Assembly (NCBI GenBank): GCA_004556395.1
Contig: SFHK01000015.1
Span: 1-58,265, forward strand
Direction of reading: 5' to 3'
Source: Clostridiales bacterium
GTDB taxonomy: Bacteria > Bacillota > Clostridia > Christensenellales > Aristaeellaceae
Length of the DNA: 58,265 bases
The notes beneath the pieces were generated by a model that made no database searches, was not told the DNA's origin, and saw only the letters and a program-made list of their open reading frames with translations. Positions 15,656-23,475 of the stretch are shown here, one piece after another. The translations under genes and the position numbers were made by a program. Every line of letters begins with the position of its first letter. Position 1 is the first letter of the stretch.

Positions 15656-16897
15656 ATGGAATACGGTCTGATCGGCGAGAAGCTGGGGCACAGCTATTCG
15701 CATATGATTCACGCGCGGCTGGCCGATTATCGGTATGAGCTGAAGGAGGTCGCGCCGGAGAGGCTGGACGCGTTCATCGAAGCGCGGAATTTCCGGGGGC
15801 TGAACGTCACCATTCCCTATAAGCAGGCGGTGATGAAGCATTGCGCCGAGCTGTCGCCGGAGGCGATGGAGGTGGGCAGCGTGAACACGCTCATCGTGCG
15901 CCCGGACGGCAGCCTGTTTGGACACAACACGGACATTGACGGCTTCATTTATATGCTGCGCCGGGGCGAAATCGATCCCGCCGGGGCGAAGGCCGTGATT
16001 CTCGGCAGCGGCGGCACGAGCCTGACCGCGCGCGCGGCGCTGACAAGGCTGGGCGCGCGGGAGATCGTGACGGTTTCCCGGAAGGGGCCGGTCGATTACG
16101 CGGCGCTGTACGCCGAGCATGCCGACGCGGAGATTTTGGTGAACGCCACGCCCGTGGGCATGTATCCGAAAAACGGCGCGTCGCCGGTGGAGCTCGACCG
16201 GCTGCCAAAAGTGCGCGGCGTGGCGGACGTGATTTATAATCCCGAAAAAACGGCGCTGATTCTCGCCGCGCAGGCGAAGGGCATCCCGGCCGTGTCGGGG
16301 CTGAGCATGCTGGTCGCGCAGGCGCGGGAAGCGGCGGAGCTGTTCGCGGGGCATGCGATTCCCGCCGGGCGCGTGGAGGACATTGTGTCCGAAATCGGCG
16401 CGCAGACGCTGAATCTGATTCTGGTCGGCATGCCCGGCTGCGGAAAGTCGACGCTGGGACAGGCCGTCGCCGCCGCGCTTCAGCGGGAATTTGTGGACTG
16501 CGACGCGGAAATCGTGCGCCGCGCGGGCAAATCCATTCCGGAAATCTTCGCGCAGGACGGCGAAGGCGCGTTCCGGGCATTGGAAAGCGGCGTGCTGACG
16601 GACGTATGCCGCGGCCATGGGCTGGTGATTTCCACCGGCGGCGGCGCGGTTTTGCGCGCGGAGAACCGGGACGCCATGCGCCAGAACGGGCGCGTCTGCC
16701 TGATTCGAAGGGCGCTTGCGCTTCTTCCGCGGGACGGGCGGCCGCTGTCCGCGTCGGAGGACGCGGTGGCGCGGCTGTGGGAAGCGCGCCGCGCGGCGTA
16801 TGAGACTGCGGCGGATTTCCCGGTGGAAAACGACGGAACCGTCGAAGCGGCGGCGGAGAAGATAAGGGAGGGCTTTTATGAAGCTGCTCATCATTAA
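15656..16897 (+). CDS. aroE-aroK: Fused shikimate dehydrogenase - shikimate kinase
   Basis: This single 413-residue protein carries two shikimate-pathway steps. Residues 1-250 form AroE: GEKLGHSYSHMIH, NVTIPYKQAV with the catalytic Lys, HNTDIDG, a Rossmann loop GSGGTSLTARAAL and NATPVGMYP. Residues about 258-413 form AroK: Walker A GMPGCGKST, DCDAEIVRRAGKSIPEIF, ISTGGGAVLR and the lid RDGRPLS. The two parts are joined without a stop by a short linker (VEDIVSEIGAQTL). The fusion order matches the pathway order. The gene overlaps aroQ by 20 bases, so the operon is tightly coupled. Confidence 0.95.
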   Translation: MEYGLIGEKLGHSYSHMIHARLADYRYELKEVAPERLDAFIEARNFRGLNVTIPYKQAVMKHCAELSPEAMEVGSVNTLIVRPDGSLFGHNTDIDGFIYMLRRGEIDPAGAKAVILGSGGTSLTARAALTRLGAREIVTVSRKGPVDYAALYAEHADAEILVNATPVGMYPKNGASPVELDRLPKVRGVADVIYNPEKTALILAAQAKGIPAVSGLSMLVAQAREAAELFAGHAIPAGRVEDIVSEIGAQTLNLILVGMPGCGKSTLGQAVAAALQREFVDCDAEIVRRAGKSIPEIFAQDGEGAFRALESGVLTDVCRGHGLVISTGGGAVLRAENRDAMRQNGRVCLIRRALALLPRDGRPLSASEDAVARLWEARRAAYETAADFPVENDGTVEAAAEKIREGFYEAAHH

Positions 16898-17312
16898 CGG
16901 GCCGAACCTGAACATGCTCGGCATTCGGGAAAAGCATCTGTACGGCGCGCGGGATTACGCGGCGCTGTGCGAATACGTGAAGGAGCAGGGACGGCGGCTC
17001 GGCGTGGAGGTGGAACTGTTCCAGTCCAACCACGAGGGCGCGCTGGTCGACTGCATTCAGGCGGCGTACCAGCGGATCGACGGCATTGTGATTAACCCGG
17101 GCGCGTACACGCACACCAGCGTCGCGCTGCTGGACGCGCTGAAGGCCGTGGACATTCCCGCCTGCGAGGTGCATCTGACGGACGTGAACGCGCGCGAGGA
17201 ATTTCGGAAGATTTCCTATGTGCGGCTGGCCTGTAAAAAGACGTTCGCGGGCTATGGCTTCGACGGTTATCGGATGGCGATGGAGTATCTGGCCGGCAAA
17301 CAGGCGGAATAA
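16878..17312 (+). CDS. aroQ: Type II 3-dehydroquinate dehydratase
   Basis: This dodecameric type II enzyme converts 3-dehydroquinate to 3-dehydroshikimate. The 144 residues show the N-terminal IINGPNLNMLGIRE, the lid Tyr in HLYG, FQSNHEGALVD, the catalytic His region INPGAYTHTSVAL and EVHLTDVNAREEFR. Its length is normal. It is the last gene of the aromatic operon and starts within the kinase part of aroE-aroK. A hairpin that terminates mainly on the other strand follows at 17311-17345. Confidence 0.95.
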   Translation: MKLLIINGPNLNMLGIREKHLYGARDYAALCEYVKEQGRRLGVEVELFQSNHEGALVDCIQAAYQRIDGIVINPGAYTHTSVALLDALKAVDIPACEVHLTDVNAREEFRKISYVRLACKKTFAGYGFDGYRMAMEYLAGKQAE

Positions 17313-17345
17313 AAAACGGCGGCGGGGAGCGATTTCCCCGCCGTC
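17311..17345 (-). terminator. Terminator between convergent aroQ and the glycosidase
   Basis: On the minus strand ACGGCGGGGA pairs with TCCCCGCCGCCGT and is followed by six T. It serves the minus-strand gene best; the plus strand lacks a T-run. Confidence 0.75.
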
Positions 17346-17351
17346 TCGCGT

Positions 17352-18962
17352 TTACAGGCTCTTTCCGGCGAACATGACGCTGACGTCGTCGGCGAACCAG
17401 TCGTAGTGGATTTCCCTGCCGTTCAGCAGCCAGCGCTCCGGGCAGATGTTTTCCATCCAGTCCAGCGGAATCAGCTTGTCCCGCTGCACGGAATTGCGCG
17501 CGTAGGCTTCGCGAAGCTCGGCAAGCTGCGCGTCCGTCAGTATGCCGGGCTTGCAGGATACGAACAGAGGCGTGCCGCTCCTGGACAGAATATCGAGCCA
17601 CAGGCCGACCTGCGCCCACGGGATTTCCCCGGTGATGCCCACGCAGTCCGCGTCCACATCGTAGAACGCGCCGTGCTGCATCATGCGGAAGGCCAGCGTG
17701 TTCACGCCCATGCGGCGGGTGATGTCCCAGCTCATGCCGTTGACGTCCGCGCCCGTGCGTCCCAGCTCTACCAGCCCCGCGCTCAGGTGCGAAATGGTGG
17801 CGCAGCCGATGAGCACAGTGTCATCGCCCGCGGCCTCGCGAATCGCGCGGTAGAAGTTGGTGATGATTTCCGCGGAGGTCTTGGAGCGGTCGTGGAAGCG
17901 CCAGCCGTCCTCGGCGATGACGTAGGGAATCTTGTAGCCGCGGCGGCCCAGAATGTCCTGCGTGGAGCAGTCGAACTTGATCAGCTGATAGCCCCAGTCA
18001 ACGAACCGGCGCGTCGTCTGCCGGATGTAGTCCAGCACGCCGGGGTGGGACGGATCCAGATAGTTCGCGTTATAGGAGAGATGCCAGCCGTCGGGCAGGC
18101 CGCACACGTGATCCTCGTCACAGATATAGCGAACCCAGATGCCTGGGCGCACGCCCTGCGCGCGGATGGACGCGGCCAGACCGGGTATGTCGGGAAACGC
18201 GGAATTGCCCCTGTCCCACGGGCCGTTCTTGGGATTGGGCGACCAGCCGTCGTCGATCACCATGTAGGGCGCGTTTTCGTTGCCCGCGCACAGCTCGGCG
18301 GCGATGCGCGCGTCCTCTAAAATCTGGTCGTGCGAGCTGACTCCGTAGGCATAGTACCAGTTGTTCGCGCCGTAAACGGGATGCTTCGGGAGGCGCGCGC
18401 CGCGCGACATTTCGCGGCAGAACCGCTGACCGGCCTCGAAGGCCGTGCAGTTTTCATAGGTGCGGAAGAGGATTTCCGCCGCACGAAGCGTGCGTCCGCC
18501 CAGAACTACGCCGCGGCCGCCGTTGCGCACGTCCATCCACAGCGTCACGCCGGACGCGTCGTACTGCCAGAAGCACATCGCGCCGGGCTGCGTCTTCACG
18601 CCGAAGCCCTCGGTTTTGCGCCCCTCGCGCGCCTGCTCCGCGTCGGTTCCATTGGAAACCAGCGCGAACCACGGCATGCAGCGCTCCGGCACGATGCCGC
18701 GCCATTCCAGATTGCCGCCCGCGCGCTCCCACGCGTCGCCGTAAATGCGAACGGGCTCCGCGCGCTTCTCTTCGGGCGTGAAATGCCAGCGCAGACGCAG
18801 ATAGCAAAGCGGCGTCTGCTCCGCCGTCAGCTCGGCCAGAAGGAGATCGTCCTTCAGCGTCAGGATATAGCGCGCGTCCGCAAGCGCACCCTGCGCGCCG
18901 GTGAAGGCCTGCCGGCCTTCTTCCGTGTAGATGGTTATCAGATCGGGAAGCCGCGTAATCAC
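17352..18962 (-). CDS. GH36-clade alpha-galactosidase-like glycoside hydrolase
   Basis: This 536-residue cytosolic protein has no signal peptide. After an N-terminal beta-sandwich region comes a (beta/alpha)8 barrel with MVIDDGWSPNP, PGIWVRYICDE, the putative nucleophile Asp in LIKFDCSTQD and the putative acid/base Asp in GRTGADVNGMSWD. These are the hallmarks of the GH27/GH36/GH31 clan D. GH36-like alpha-galactosidase is the best guess, but many clan members act on other sugars. It starts at GTG 18962 behind an AGGAAGGG site and a good promoter (19002-19030). The nearby sugar importer could feed it, though they are not in one operon. Confidence 0.75.
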   Translation of the reverse strand: MITRLPDLITIYTEEGRQAFTGAQGALADARYILTLKDDLLLAELTAEQTPLCYLRLRWHFTPEEKRAEPVRIYGDAWERAGGNLEWRGIVPERCMPWFALVSNGTDAEQAREGRKTEGFGVKTQPGAMCFWQYDASGVTLWMDVRNGGRGVVLGGRTLRAAEILFRTYENCTAFEAGQRFCREMSRGARLPKHPVYGANNWYYAYGVSSHDQILEDARIAAELCAGNENAPYMVIDDGWSPNPKNGPWDRGNSAFPDIPGLAASIRAQGVRPGIWVRYICDEDHVCGLPDGWHLSYNANYLDPSHPGVLDYIRQTTRRFVDWGYQLIKFDCSTQDILGRRGYKIPYVIAEDGWRFHDRSKTSAEIITNFYRAIREAAGDDTVLIGCATISHLSAGLVELGRTGADVNGMSWDITRRMGVNTLAFRMMQHGAFYDVDADCVGITGEIPWAQVGLWLDILSRSGTPLFVSCKPGILTDAQLAELREAYARNSVQRDKLIPLDWMENICPERWLLNGREIHYDWFADDVSVMFAGKSL

Positions 18963-19001
18963 TGCCGTCCCTTCCTTTCAAATGGAAACTTCCTATTGTT
19001 T

Positions 19002-19030
19002 ATTATAGACGCGGCGGCGGTGAATTTCAA
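19002..19030 (-). promoter_or_regulatory. Promoter of the glycosidase gene
   Basis: On the minus strand TTGAAA (19030-19025), a 17-bp spacer and TATAAT (19007-19002) precede the gene. Confidence 0.75.
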
Positions 19031-19051
19031 TAGGCAACCGGGACAAAGCTT

Positions 19052-19065
19052 GTTCCGAACGGAAC
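19052..19065. promoter_or_regulatory. Palindromic operator candidate GTTCCG-AA-CGGAAC
   Basis: Perfect 6-bp arms lie between the divergent glycosidase promoter and azlC, with a further half site ACCGTTCC at about 19071. It could control either gene. The binding protein is unknown. Confidence 0.45.
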
Positions 19066-19162
19066 ATATAACCGTTCCTTTGCTTGACAGGACGGGGCGT
19101 TTGTGGTCTCGCTGAATGTCTATGGATTAAGTGGGAATTGAGGAAAAAGGAAGGGATTCCGA

Positions 19163-19843
19163 ATGACGAAGGCGGCGCTGCGCGAGACGTTCAGGCGCTC
19201 GATTCCGATTCTGTGCAGCTATGCGTTTGTGGGCATGGCGTATGGAATGATGATGACCGAGGCGGGGCAGAAATGGTATGTCGCGCTGCTGATTGCCTTG
19301 CGGTGTATACGGGCGCGTTTCAGTTTGTGCTGATTTCGTTTCTGGCGGGCGGCGTAAGCCTTGGCGTGATCGCGCTCACGGCGCTTCTGATGAACGGACG
19401 GCAGCTGTTTTATTCGATCACCTTTCTGGAGGATTTTTCGAGGACGGGCGCGCAGTCTCTTCATGATTCACTCGATGACGGACGAGACCTACGCCGTGAA
19501 CCTGTCGCTTCCGGCGGACATGGAAAACCGGCGCGAGGTGATGTTCGGCGTGGCGCTGCTGAGCTGGCTGTACTGGGCGGCGGCGACGGTGTGCGGCTGC
19601 GTGATCGGGAACCTGATTCCGTGGGACATGGCGGGCATTGATTTCTGCATGACGGCGCTGTTTGTGATCATCCTGATCGACCAGTGGGAAAAGGTGAAGA
19701 ACCATAGCCCGGCGCTTCTGGGCGGCGCGATCGCGCTGGTCTGTCTGGCGATTTTCGGCGGGCAGTCGTTCATGCTGCCGGCGCTGGTGCTTACGTCGGC
19801 CGTGCTGCTGATCCCGGGCAGGAAGGGGGCGCGGGCGAAATGA
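19163..19843 (+). pseudogene. azlC: AzlC-family branched-chain amino acid exporter subunit, frameshifted
   Basis: Read across two frames, the sequence gives a normal AzlC protein of about 227 residues: MTKAALRETFRRSIPILCSY, then VYTGAFQFVLISFLAGGVSLG, then MTDETYAVNLSLPADME. The reading frame shifts by -1 near 19296 (ttgcggtg where ttggcggtg is expected) and returns near 19455, so no single frame spans the gene. The two shifts compensate. The 160-bp segment between them is in the other frame but still encodes the correct family sequence. Either two base errors are present in the assembly or the gene is recently broken. The start ATG has a GGAAGGGA site. Confidence 0.85.
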
Positions 19844-20160
19844 GCGGATATACGCTTGCGGCGATTCTGGTCTCGGTGGCCTGCACGCTGTCCCTGCGCG
19901 CGCTGCCGTTTCTGATTTTCACGAAAAACCGCCCGATGCCCGAATGGCTGCGCAGGCTGGGGAAGACCCTGCCGATGGCGATTATGGCGGTGCTGGTGGT
20001 GTATTGCCTGAAGGACGCCTTCGGCGACCCGGTGCATACCGGCATACCGCAGGCGCTTGGCGTGGCGGTGGCGGCGGCGAGCTATAAGTGGAAGCATTCC
20101 ACGCTTCTGAGCATCCTGCTCGGAACGGCGACGGTCATGCTCCTGCTTCGGATTCTGTGA
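19840..20160 (+). CDS. azlD: AzlD-family branched-chain amino acid transport subunit
   Basis: This 106-residue membrane protein has about four hydrophobic segments and the family pattern SLRALPFLIFTKNRPMPEWLRRLGKTLPMAIMA, GIPQALGVAVAA and KWKHSTLLSILLGT (listed here as separate motifs). AzlC and AzlD together form an exporter of branched-chain amino acids or analogues. The start overlaps the azlC stop by four bases. If azlC is truly broken this subunit has no partner here. Confidence 0.9.
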   Translation: MSGYTLAAILVSVACTLSLRALPFLIFTKNRPMPEWLRRLGKTLPMAIMAVLVVYCLKDAFGDPVHTGIPQALGVAVAAASYKWKHSTLLSILLGTATVMLLLRIL

Positions 20161-20192
20161 CGGACATGAACGCGATTTTTTGATCGATTGTG

Positions 20193-20225
20193 CGGCGGTT
20201 GGAAGCATTTTCCACTGCCGTTTTG
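20193..20225 (+). terminator. Weak terminator after azlD
   Basis: An imperfect hairpin, CGGCGGTTGGAA with TTCCACTGCCG, is followed by TTTTGCTTT. Confidence 0.4.
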
Positions 20226-20267
20226 CTTTGATGTCCCGTTTGGATAAATTATTGTCTCGCCGACTGC

Positions 20268-20296
20268 TTGAAAAGCCGGGGGGAGTCGTGTATATT
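20268..20296 (+). promoter_or_regulatory. Promoter of the AraC-type regulator
   Basis: TTGAAA (20268-20273), a 17-bp spacer and TATATT (20291-20296) lie upstream of the gene. Confidence 0.65.
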
Positions 20297-20352
20297 GATA
20301 CCGGCGGCGGACGAGAGCGCCGGAGAGTCGAAACGCGGAAGGGGGAGGACGC

Positions 20353-21258
20353 ATGGATCGCTCGATCATTTTTGAAAACGCCCAGACGCTCAACAAATTC
20401 ATGACCAACGAGCGGATTCTCTACCGCGTCAACGATCTGACGCTGGAGCTTCTGTGGACGGCGTTTCCGGACAAAAACGAGAAGAGTATTCCGCATGCGG
20501 AGGGGCAGCGGCACGTGAAGAGCCACAGCCATTCCTTCTGCGAAACGCACCTGTGCACGCAGGGCACGGTGATTTACCGGCTCGCGGATGGCCGCGATTA
20601 CACGATCAACGCGGGCGACACCATTTTCATCCGCGAAAACGTGGAGCACGAGCAGGTGTACGCCAGCCAGGACGCGCTGAAGATTTCCATGGCGTACCGG
20701 CTGATGGAGAACCAGTCGCTTTACAACCGTCCGGACAAGAAGACGCTTCTGGACGTGGTGGTGATTCCGCAGGCAGACCACATTTTCGAGCTGTACCGGC
20801 TTCTGAGCGAGGAGCTTCAGGAACTGCGGCTGGGCTATAAGGAAATGATCGGCTCTCTGCTGTTTCAGATTACCATGGAATACGAGCGCCAGATCAGCGC
20901 CGCGCCCAGCGAGGACTCGGTGATTCAGCGCATCGACCGGCGCGCCGACGAGATTGAGAACTTTATCAACGCCAATCTTTCCACCAATATCACTACCATG
21001 GACGTCGCGGATGTTCTGCATCTGAGCAAGCGGCAGATCAACCGCATCGTTTTCAAGGAATTCGGCACCTCCTGCTGCGGGTTGATCAAGCAGCTCAAGC
21101 ACAAGAAGGCGCAGGAGTATCTGCTTTATTCGGACAAGAGCGTGCAGGAGATCGCCACCACGCTCGGCTACGGCAGTGTGTACAGCTTCAGCAAGTTTTT
21201 CAAAAGCCAGGAGGGCATGCCGCCCGCGCTTTTCCGGCGCTCCCACTATTCCTATTAA
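20353..21258 (+). CDS. AraC-family transcriptional regulator with cupin domain
   Basis: This 301-residue regulator has an N-terminal cupin sensor domain (HVKSHSHSFCETHLC, DYTINAGDTIFIRENVEHEQ) and a C-terminal double helix-turn-helix. The latter includes MDVADVLHLSKRQINRI and VQEIATTLGYGSVYSFSKFF. ATG 20353 follows a GGGGGAGG site. It stands just before the aldolase, phosphatase and sugar-importer genes and probably responds to a sugar or derivative handled by them. The 101-bp dispersed repeat begins immediately after its stop codon. Confidence 0.92.
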   Translation: MDRSIIFENAQTLNKFMTNERILYRVNDLTLELLWTAFPDKNEKSIPHAEGQRHVKSHSHSFCETHLCTQGTVIYRLADGRDYTINAGDTIFIRENVEHEQVYASQDALKISMAYRLMENQSLYNRPDKKTLLDVVVIPQADHIFELYRLLSEELQELRLGYKEMIGSLLFQITMEYERQISAAPSEDSVIQRIDRRADEIENFINANLSTNITTMDVADVLHLSKRQINRIVFKEFGTSCCGLIKQLKHKKAQEYLLYSDKSVQEIATTLGYGSVYSFSKFFKSQEGMPPALFRRSHYSY

Positions 21259-21359
21259 GGCACCGCCGCACAATTCGGCGGCGCGTCGGGCGATGTCTTT
21301 TCCGCCATCTGCGGCACGCAAATTCCTCGATTTACCTCCAGTAAACCTTCGAAATTTGC
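21259..21359. repeat. Dispersed 101-bp intergenic repeat, copy 1
   Basis: It matches 25065-25165 over all 101 bp with seven mismatches and no gaps. It contains a small hairpin (CGCCG ... CGGCG) and a longer imperfect one, whose outer arms are GCAAATT and AATTTGC and whose inner arms are TTTAC and GTAAA. It starts directly after the araC stop codon. The type is unknown; a REP- or MITE-like element or an RNA-processing unit is possible. Confidence 0.85.
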
Positions 21360-21403
21360 GTTATTCGGCGCTGAAATATTGAACAGACAGGGGATCAGGT
21401 ACC

Positions 21404-22321
21404 ATGGAGAAAATTGCAAAGGGCGTATATCCGGTTATGATCACGCCATTCACGGCGGACAACCAGGTGGACTGGGAAGCCGTGGATCAGATCGTCGAGT
21501 TCTACGCAAAGCTTGGCTGCGACGGCATCTTCGCGGTCTGTCAGTCCAGCGAAATGTTCTTCCTGACGGAGGACGAGCGTGAACAGCTGGCTGCGCGCGT
21601 GGTGAAGGCGTCCGCCGGGCGGATGTGCGTGGTCGCGTCCGGCCATATCTCGGACGCCATTGAGGATCAGATTTGCGAGCTGCGCCGCGTGGCCGCCACG
21701 GGCGTGAATGCTGTCGTGATGATCTCGAACCGCCTTGCCGCGAAGGACGAGAGCGACGACGTGCTGATTGCCAACATGCACAGGATTCTGGACGAGGTTC
21801 CGGACGTGCCCTTCGGCATGTACGAGTGTCCCTGCCCCTATAAGCGCCTGCTTACGCCGAAGGTGCTGGAGGCGATGGCGGAAACCGGCCGCTTCCGCTT
21901 CATCAAGGACACCTGCTGCGACGCGAAGCTGATCGCCGAGCGTGTGCGCCTGCTGAACGGCCGCATTCAGCTGTTCAACGCCAACTGTGCCACGTTCCTC
22001 GAAACGCTGAAGGACGGCGCGGACGGCTTCAGCGGCATCATGGCTAACTATCATCCCGACCTGTTGGTGTGGCTGTATCAGAACTATCAGAAGCAGCCCG
22101 AGAAGGCGCGGGAGCTGTCGTCCATGCTGTCTGTCATGTCGCTGGTGGAGGGCTGCGGCCATCCGGCGGCGGTCAAGTATCATATGAACCTGATCGGCAT
22201 CCCCATGGAGCTGAAGTGCCGCTCCATCGACGCGGAAACGCATTTCGGCCCGCTCGACCGGCATGCCATCGATGATCTGCTGGTGATGGAAGGAGTCGTC
22301 CGCGAATGGCTGAAGCACTGA
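21404..22321 (+). CDS. DapA/NanA-family aldolase
   Basis: This 305-residue class I (Schiff-base) aldolase or synthase has a TIM barrel. The catalytic Lys is in FRFIKDTCC and the conserved Tyr is in GMYECPCPYKR. The N-terminal MEKIAKGVYPVMITPFT is typical. The usual substrate loop GTTGE reads VCQSSEMFFLTEDER. It is therefore unlikely to be dihydrodipicolinate synthase and more likely acts on a sugar acid or sialic-acid-like keto acid. It overlaps the HAD phosphatase gene and lies before a sugar importer, which supports a catabolic role. The start is ATG 21404 with a GGGGATCAGG site. Confidence 0.87.
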   Translation: MEKIAKGVYPVMITPFTADNQVDWEAVDQIVEFYAKLGCDGIFAVCQSSEMFFLTEDEREQLAARVVKASAGRMCVVASGHISDAIEDQICELRRVAATGVNAVVMISNRLAAKDESDDVLIANMHRILDEVPDVPFGMYECPCPYKRLLTPKVLEAMAETGRFRFIKDTCCDAKLIAERVRLLNGRIQLFNANCATFLETLKDGADGFSGIMANYHPDLLVWLYQNYQKQPEKARELSSMLSVMSLVEGCGHPAAVKYHMNLIGIPMELKCRSIDAETHFGPLDRHAIDDLLVMEGVVREWLKH

Positions 22322-23142
22322 AAAAAGACCGTGGTCTGTTTGACGGCGTGCTGCTGGCAAGCGACTACGACGGCACGCTCGTGCCGGATACGAAGATCGT
22401 TACCCCGGGCGTGAAGAAGGCGCTGCAGTTCTTTGAGGAAAACGGCGGGCGCTTCACGGTATGCACCGGACGGTGCTATCTGGGCTTTCATTCGTATTCC
22501 CGCGACATCATCAACGCGCCCGTGCTGCTGGCCAACGGCGGCATGGCGTATGACTACGAAAAGGCGGCCGTGACGGTTGACAACGGCATCGGCGACGAGG
22601 GCATCGTGCCGCTGCGCGCCGTGGCGGAGCGGTTTCCGGACGTGACGATCGAGTTTTACCCGCTCGAAAAGTCCTATGCCATCCACCTGCTGCCGAAGTC
22701 CGAGCATCACTTTACCAGCCAGTTTATCCCCTTTGAGGTCATCGACGATCCGACGCAGGCGCCGCGGAGGTGGGCAAAGGTGATGATCGGCGGCACGCCC
22801 GAGCGCATCGGCGAGGTGCAGGCGTTCCTGCGGGACTATCCTGAAATTTCGTTCCTTCCCACCACCGGCGGGTTCCTCGAGGTGCTGCGCCGTGGCGTGG
22901 ACAAGGGCATGGCGCTTCTGCAGCTGGCGGACGCGCTGGGCATTCGCCACGAGGATACCTATGCCGTCGGTGACGGTTATAACGACGTAGAGATGCTTCA
23001 GGCCGCGGCGGCGGGCTTCGTGCCCGCGAACGGCGACGAGCGCGCGATGGCGTGCGCCGATTACGTGGTGCGCTCCAACGAGGAGGACGCGGTCGCGCGC
23101 GTGGTGGAGATTCTGACGGAGATGTACCGCGCGCGCCGCTGA
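22306..23142 (+). CDS. Cof-type HAD-family phosphatase
   Basis: This 278-residue haloacid-dehalogenase hydrolase of the Cof (IIB cap) class shows motif I ASDYDGTLVPDT, motif II TVCTGR, the Lys motif in RRGVDKGMALLQL and motif IV VGDGYNDVEML. Such enzymes dephosphorylate sugar phosphates and other small substrates. It starts 16 bases inside the aldolase gene, so the two are coupled and probably act in one pathway. Confidence 0.92.
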   Translation: MAEALKKDRGLFDGVLLASDYDGTLVPDTKIVTPGVKKALQFFEENGGRFTVCTGRCYLGFHSYSRDIINAPVLLANGGMAYDYEKAAVTVDNGIGDEGIVPLRAVAERFPDVTIEFYPLEKSYAIHLLPKSEHHFTSQFIPFEVIDDPTQAPRRWAKVMIGGTPERIGEVQAFLRDYPEISFLPTTGGFLEVLRRGVDKGMALLQLADALGIRHEDTYAVGDGYNDVEMLQAAAAGFVPANGDERAMACADYVVRSNEEDAVARVVEILTEMYRARR

Positions 23143-23234
23143 CTTGCAGCCAAAGCCGCCGTCACGGCGGGAGAAAGTCTCGGTCAAATCTGCAAAAGTG
23201 TCCCGTTCGATTAAAACAATGGCTCGCACGGTGG

Positions 23235-23264
23235 TTGTGCAGCACGTTGATTGTAGTATATAAT
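23235..23264 (+). promoter_or_regulatory. Promoter of the sugar importer; rest of the 333-bp gap
   Basis: TTGTGC (23235-23240), an 18-bp spacer and TATAAT (23259-23264) lie in the gap 23143-23475. Upstream is a small GC hairpin (CCGCCGTCACGGCGG at about 23157). Downstream is a leader of about 200 bases with no gene and no riboswitch class I can recognise. Confidence 0.65.
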
Positions 23265-23475
23265 GATACCAGAAACGGACGGTAGATAGGCAAAAACCGC
23301 AGGCGTATGACTGTGCAGATTGCCGTTCAGATGTAGATTCTGTGAAATCCAAGGGCTTTTCTGTGCGATGCGCTGCGTTCGGCTTGTCCCGGATGCGCAA
23401 CTGTTTTAACCGATCGACCCATGCGGCTAATTCGCAGGCGGACACGCCTGGGAAGATAAAAAAGGAGGTAACCAC

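Noticed and set aside
19084..19641. 185-codon frame as an intact alternative azlC gene
   Set aside because: Only its middle part resembles AzlC; its first 65 codons and last 45 codons are out-of-frame readings of the true sequence.
23265..23475. Possible riboswitch in the importer leader
   Set aside because: About 200 untranslated bases are present, but I could not match any known aptamer core or an adjacent terminator.
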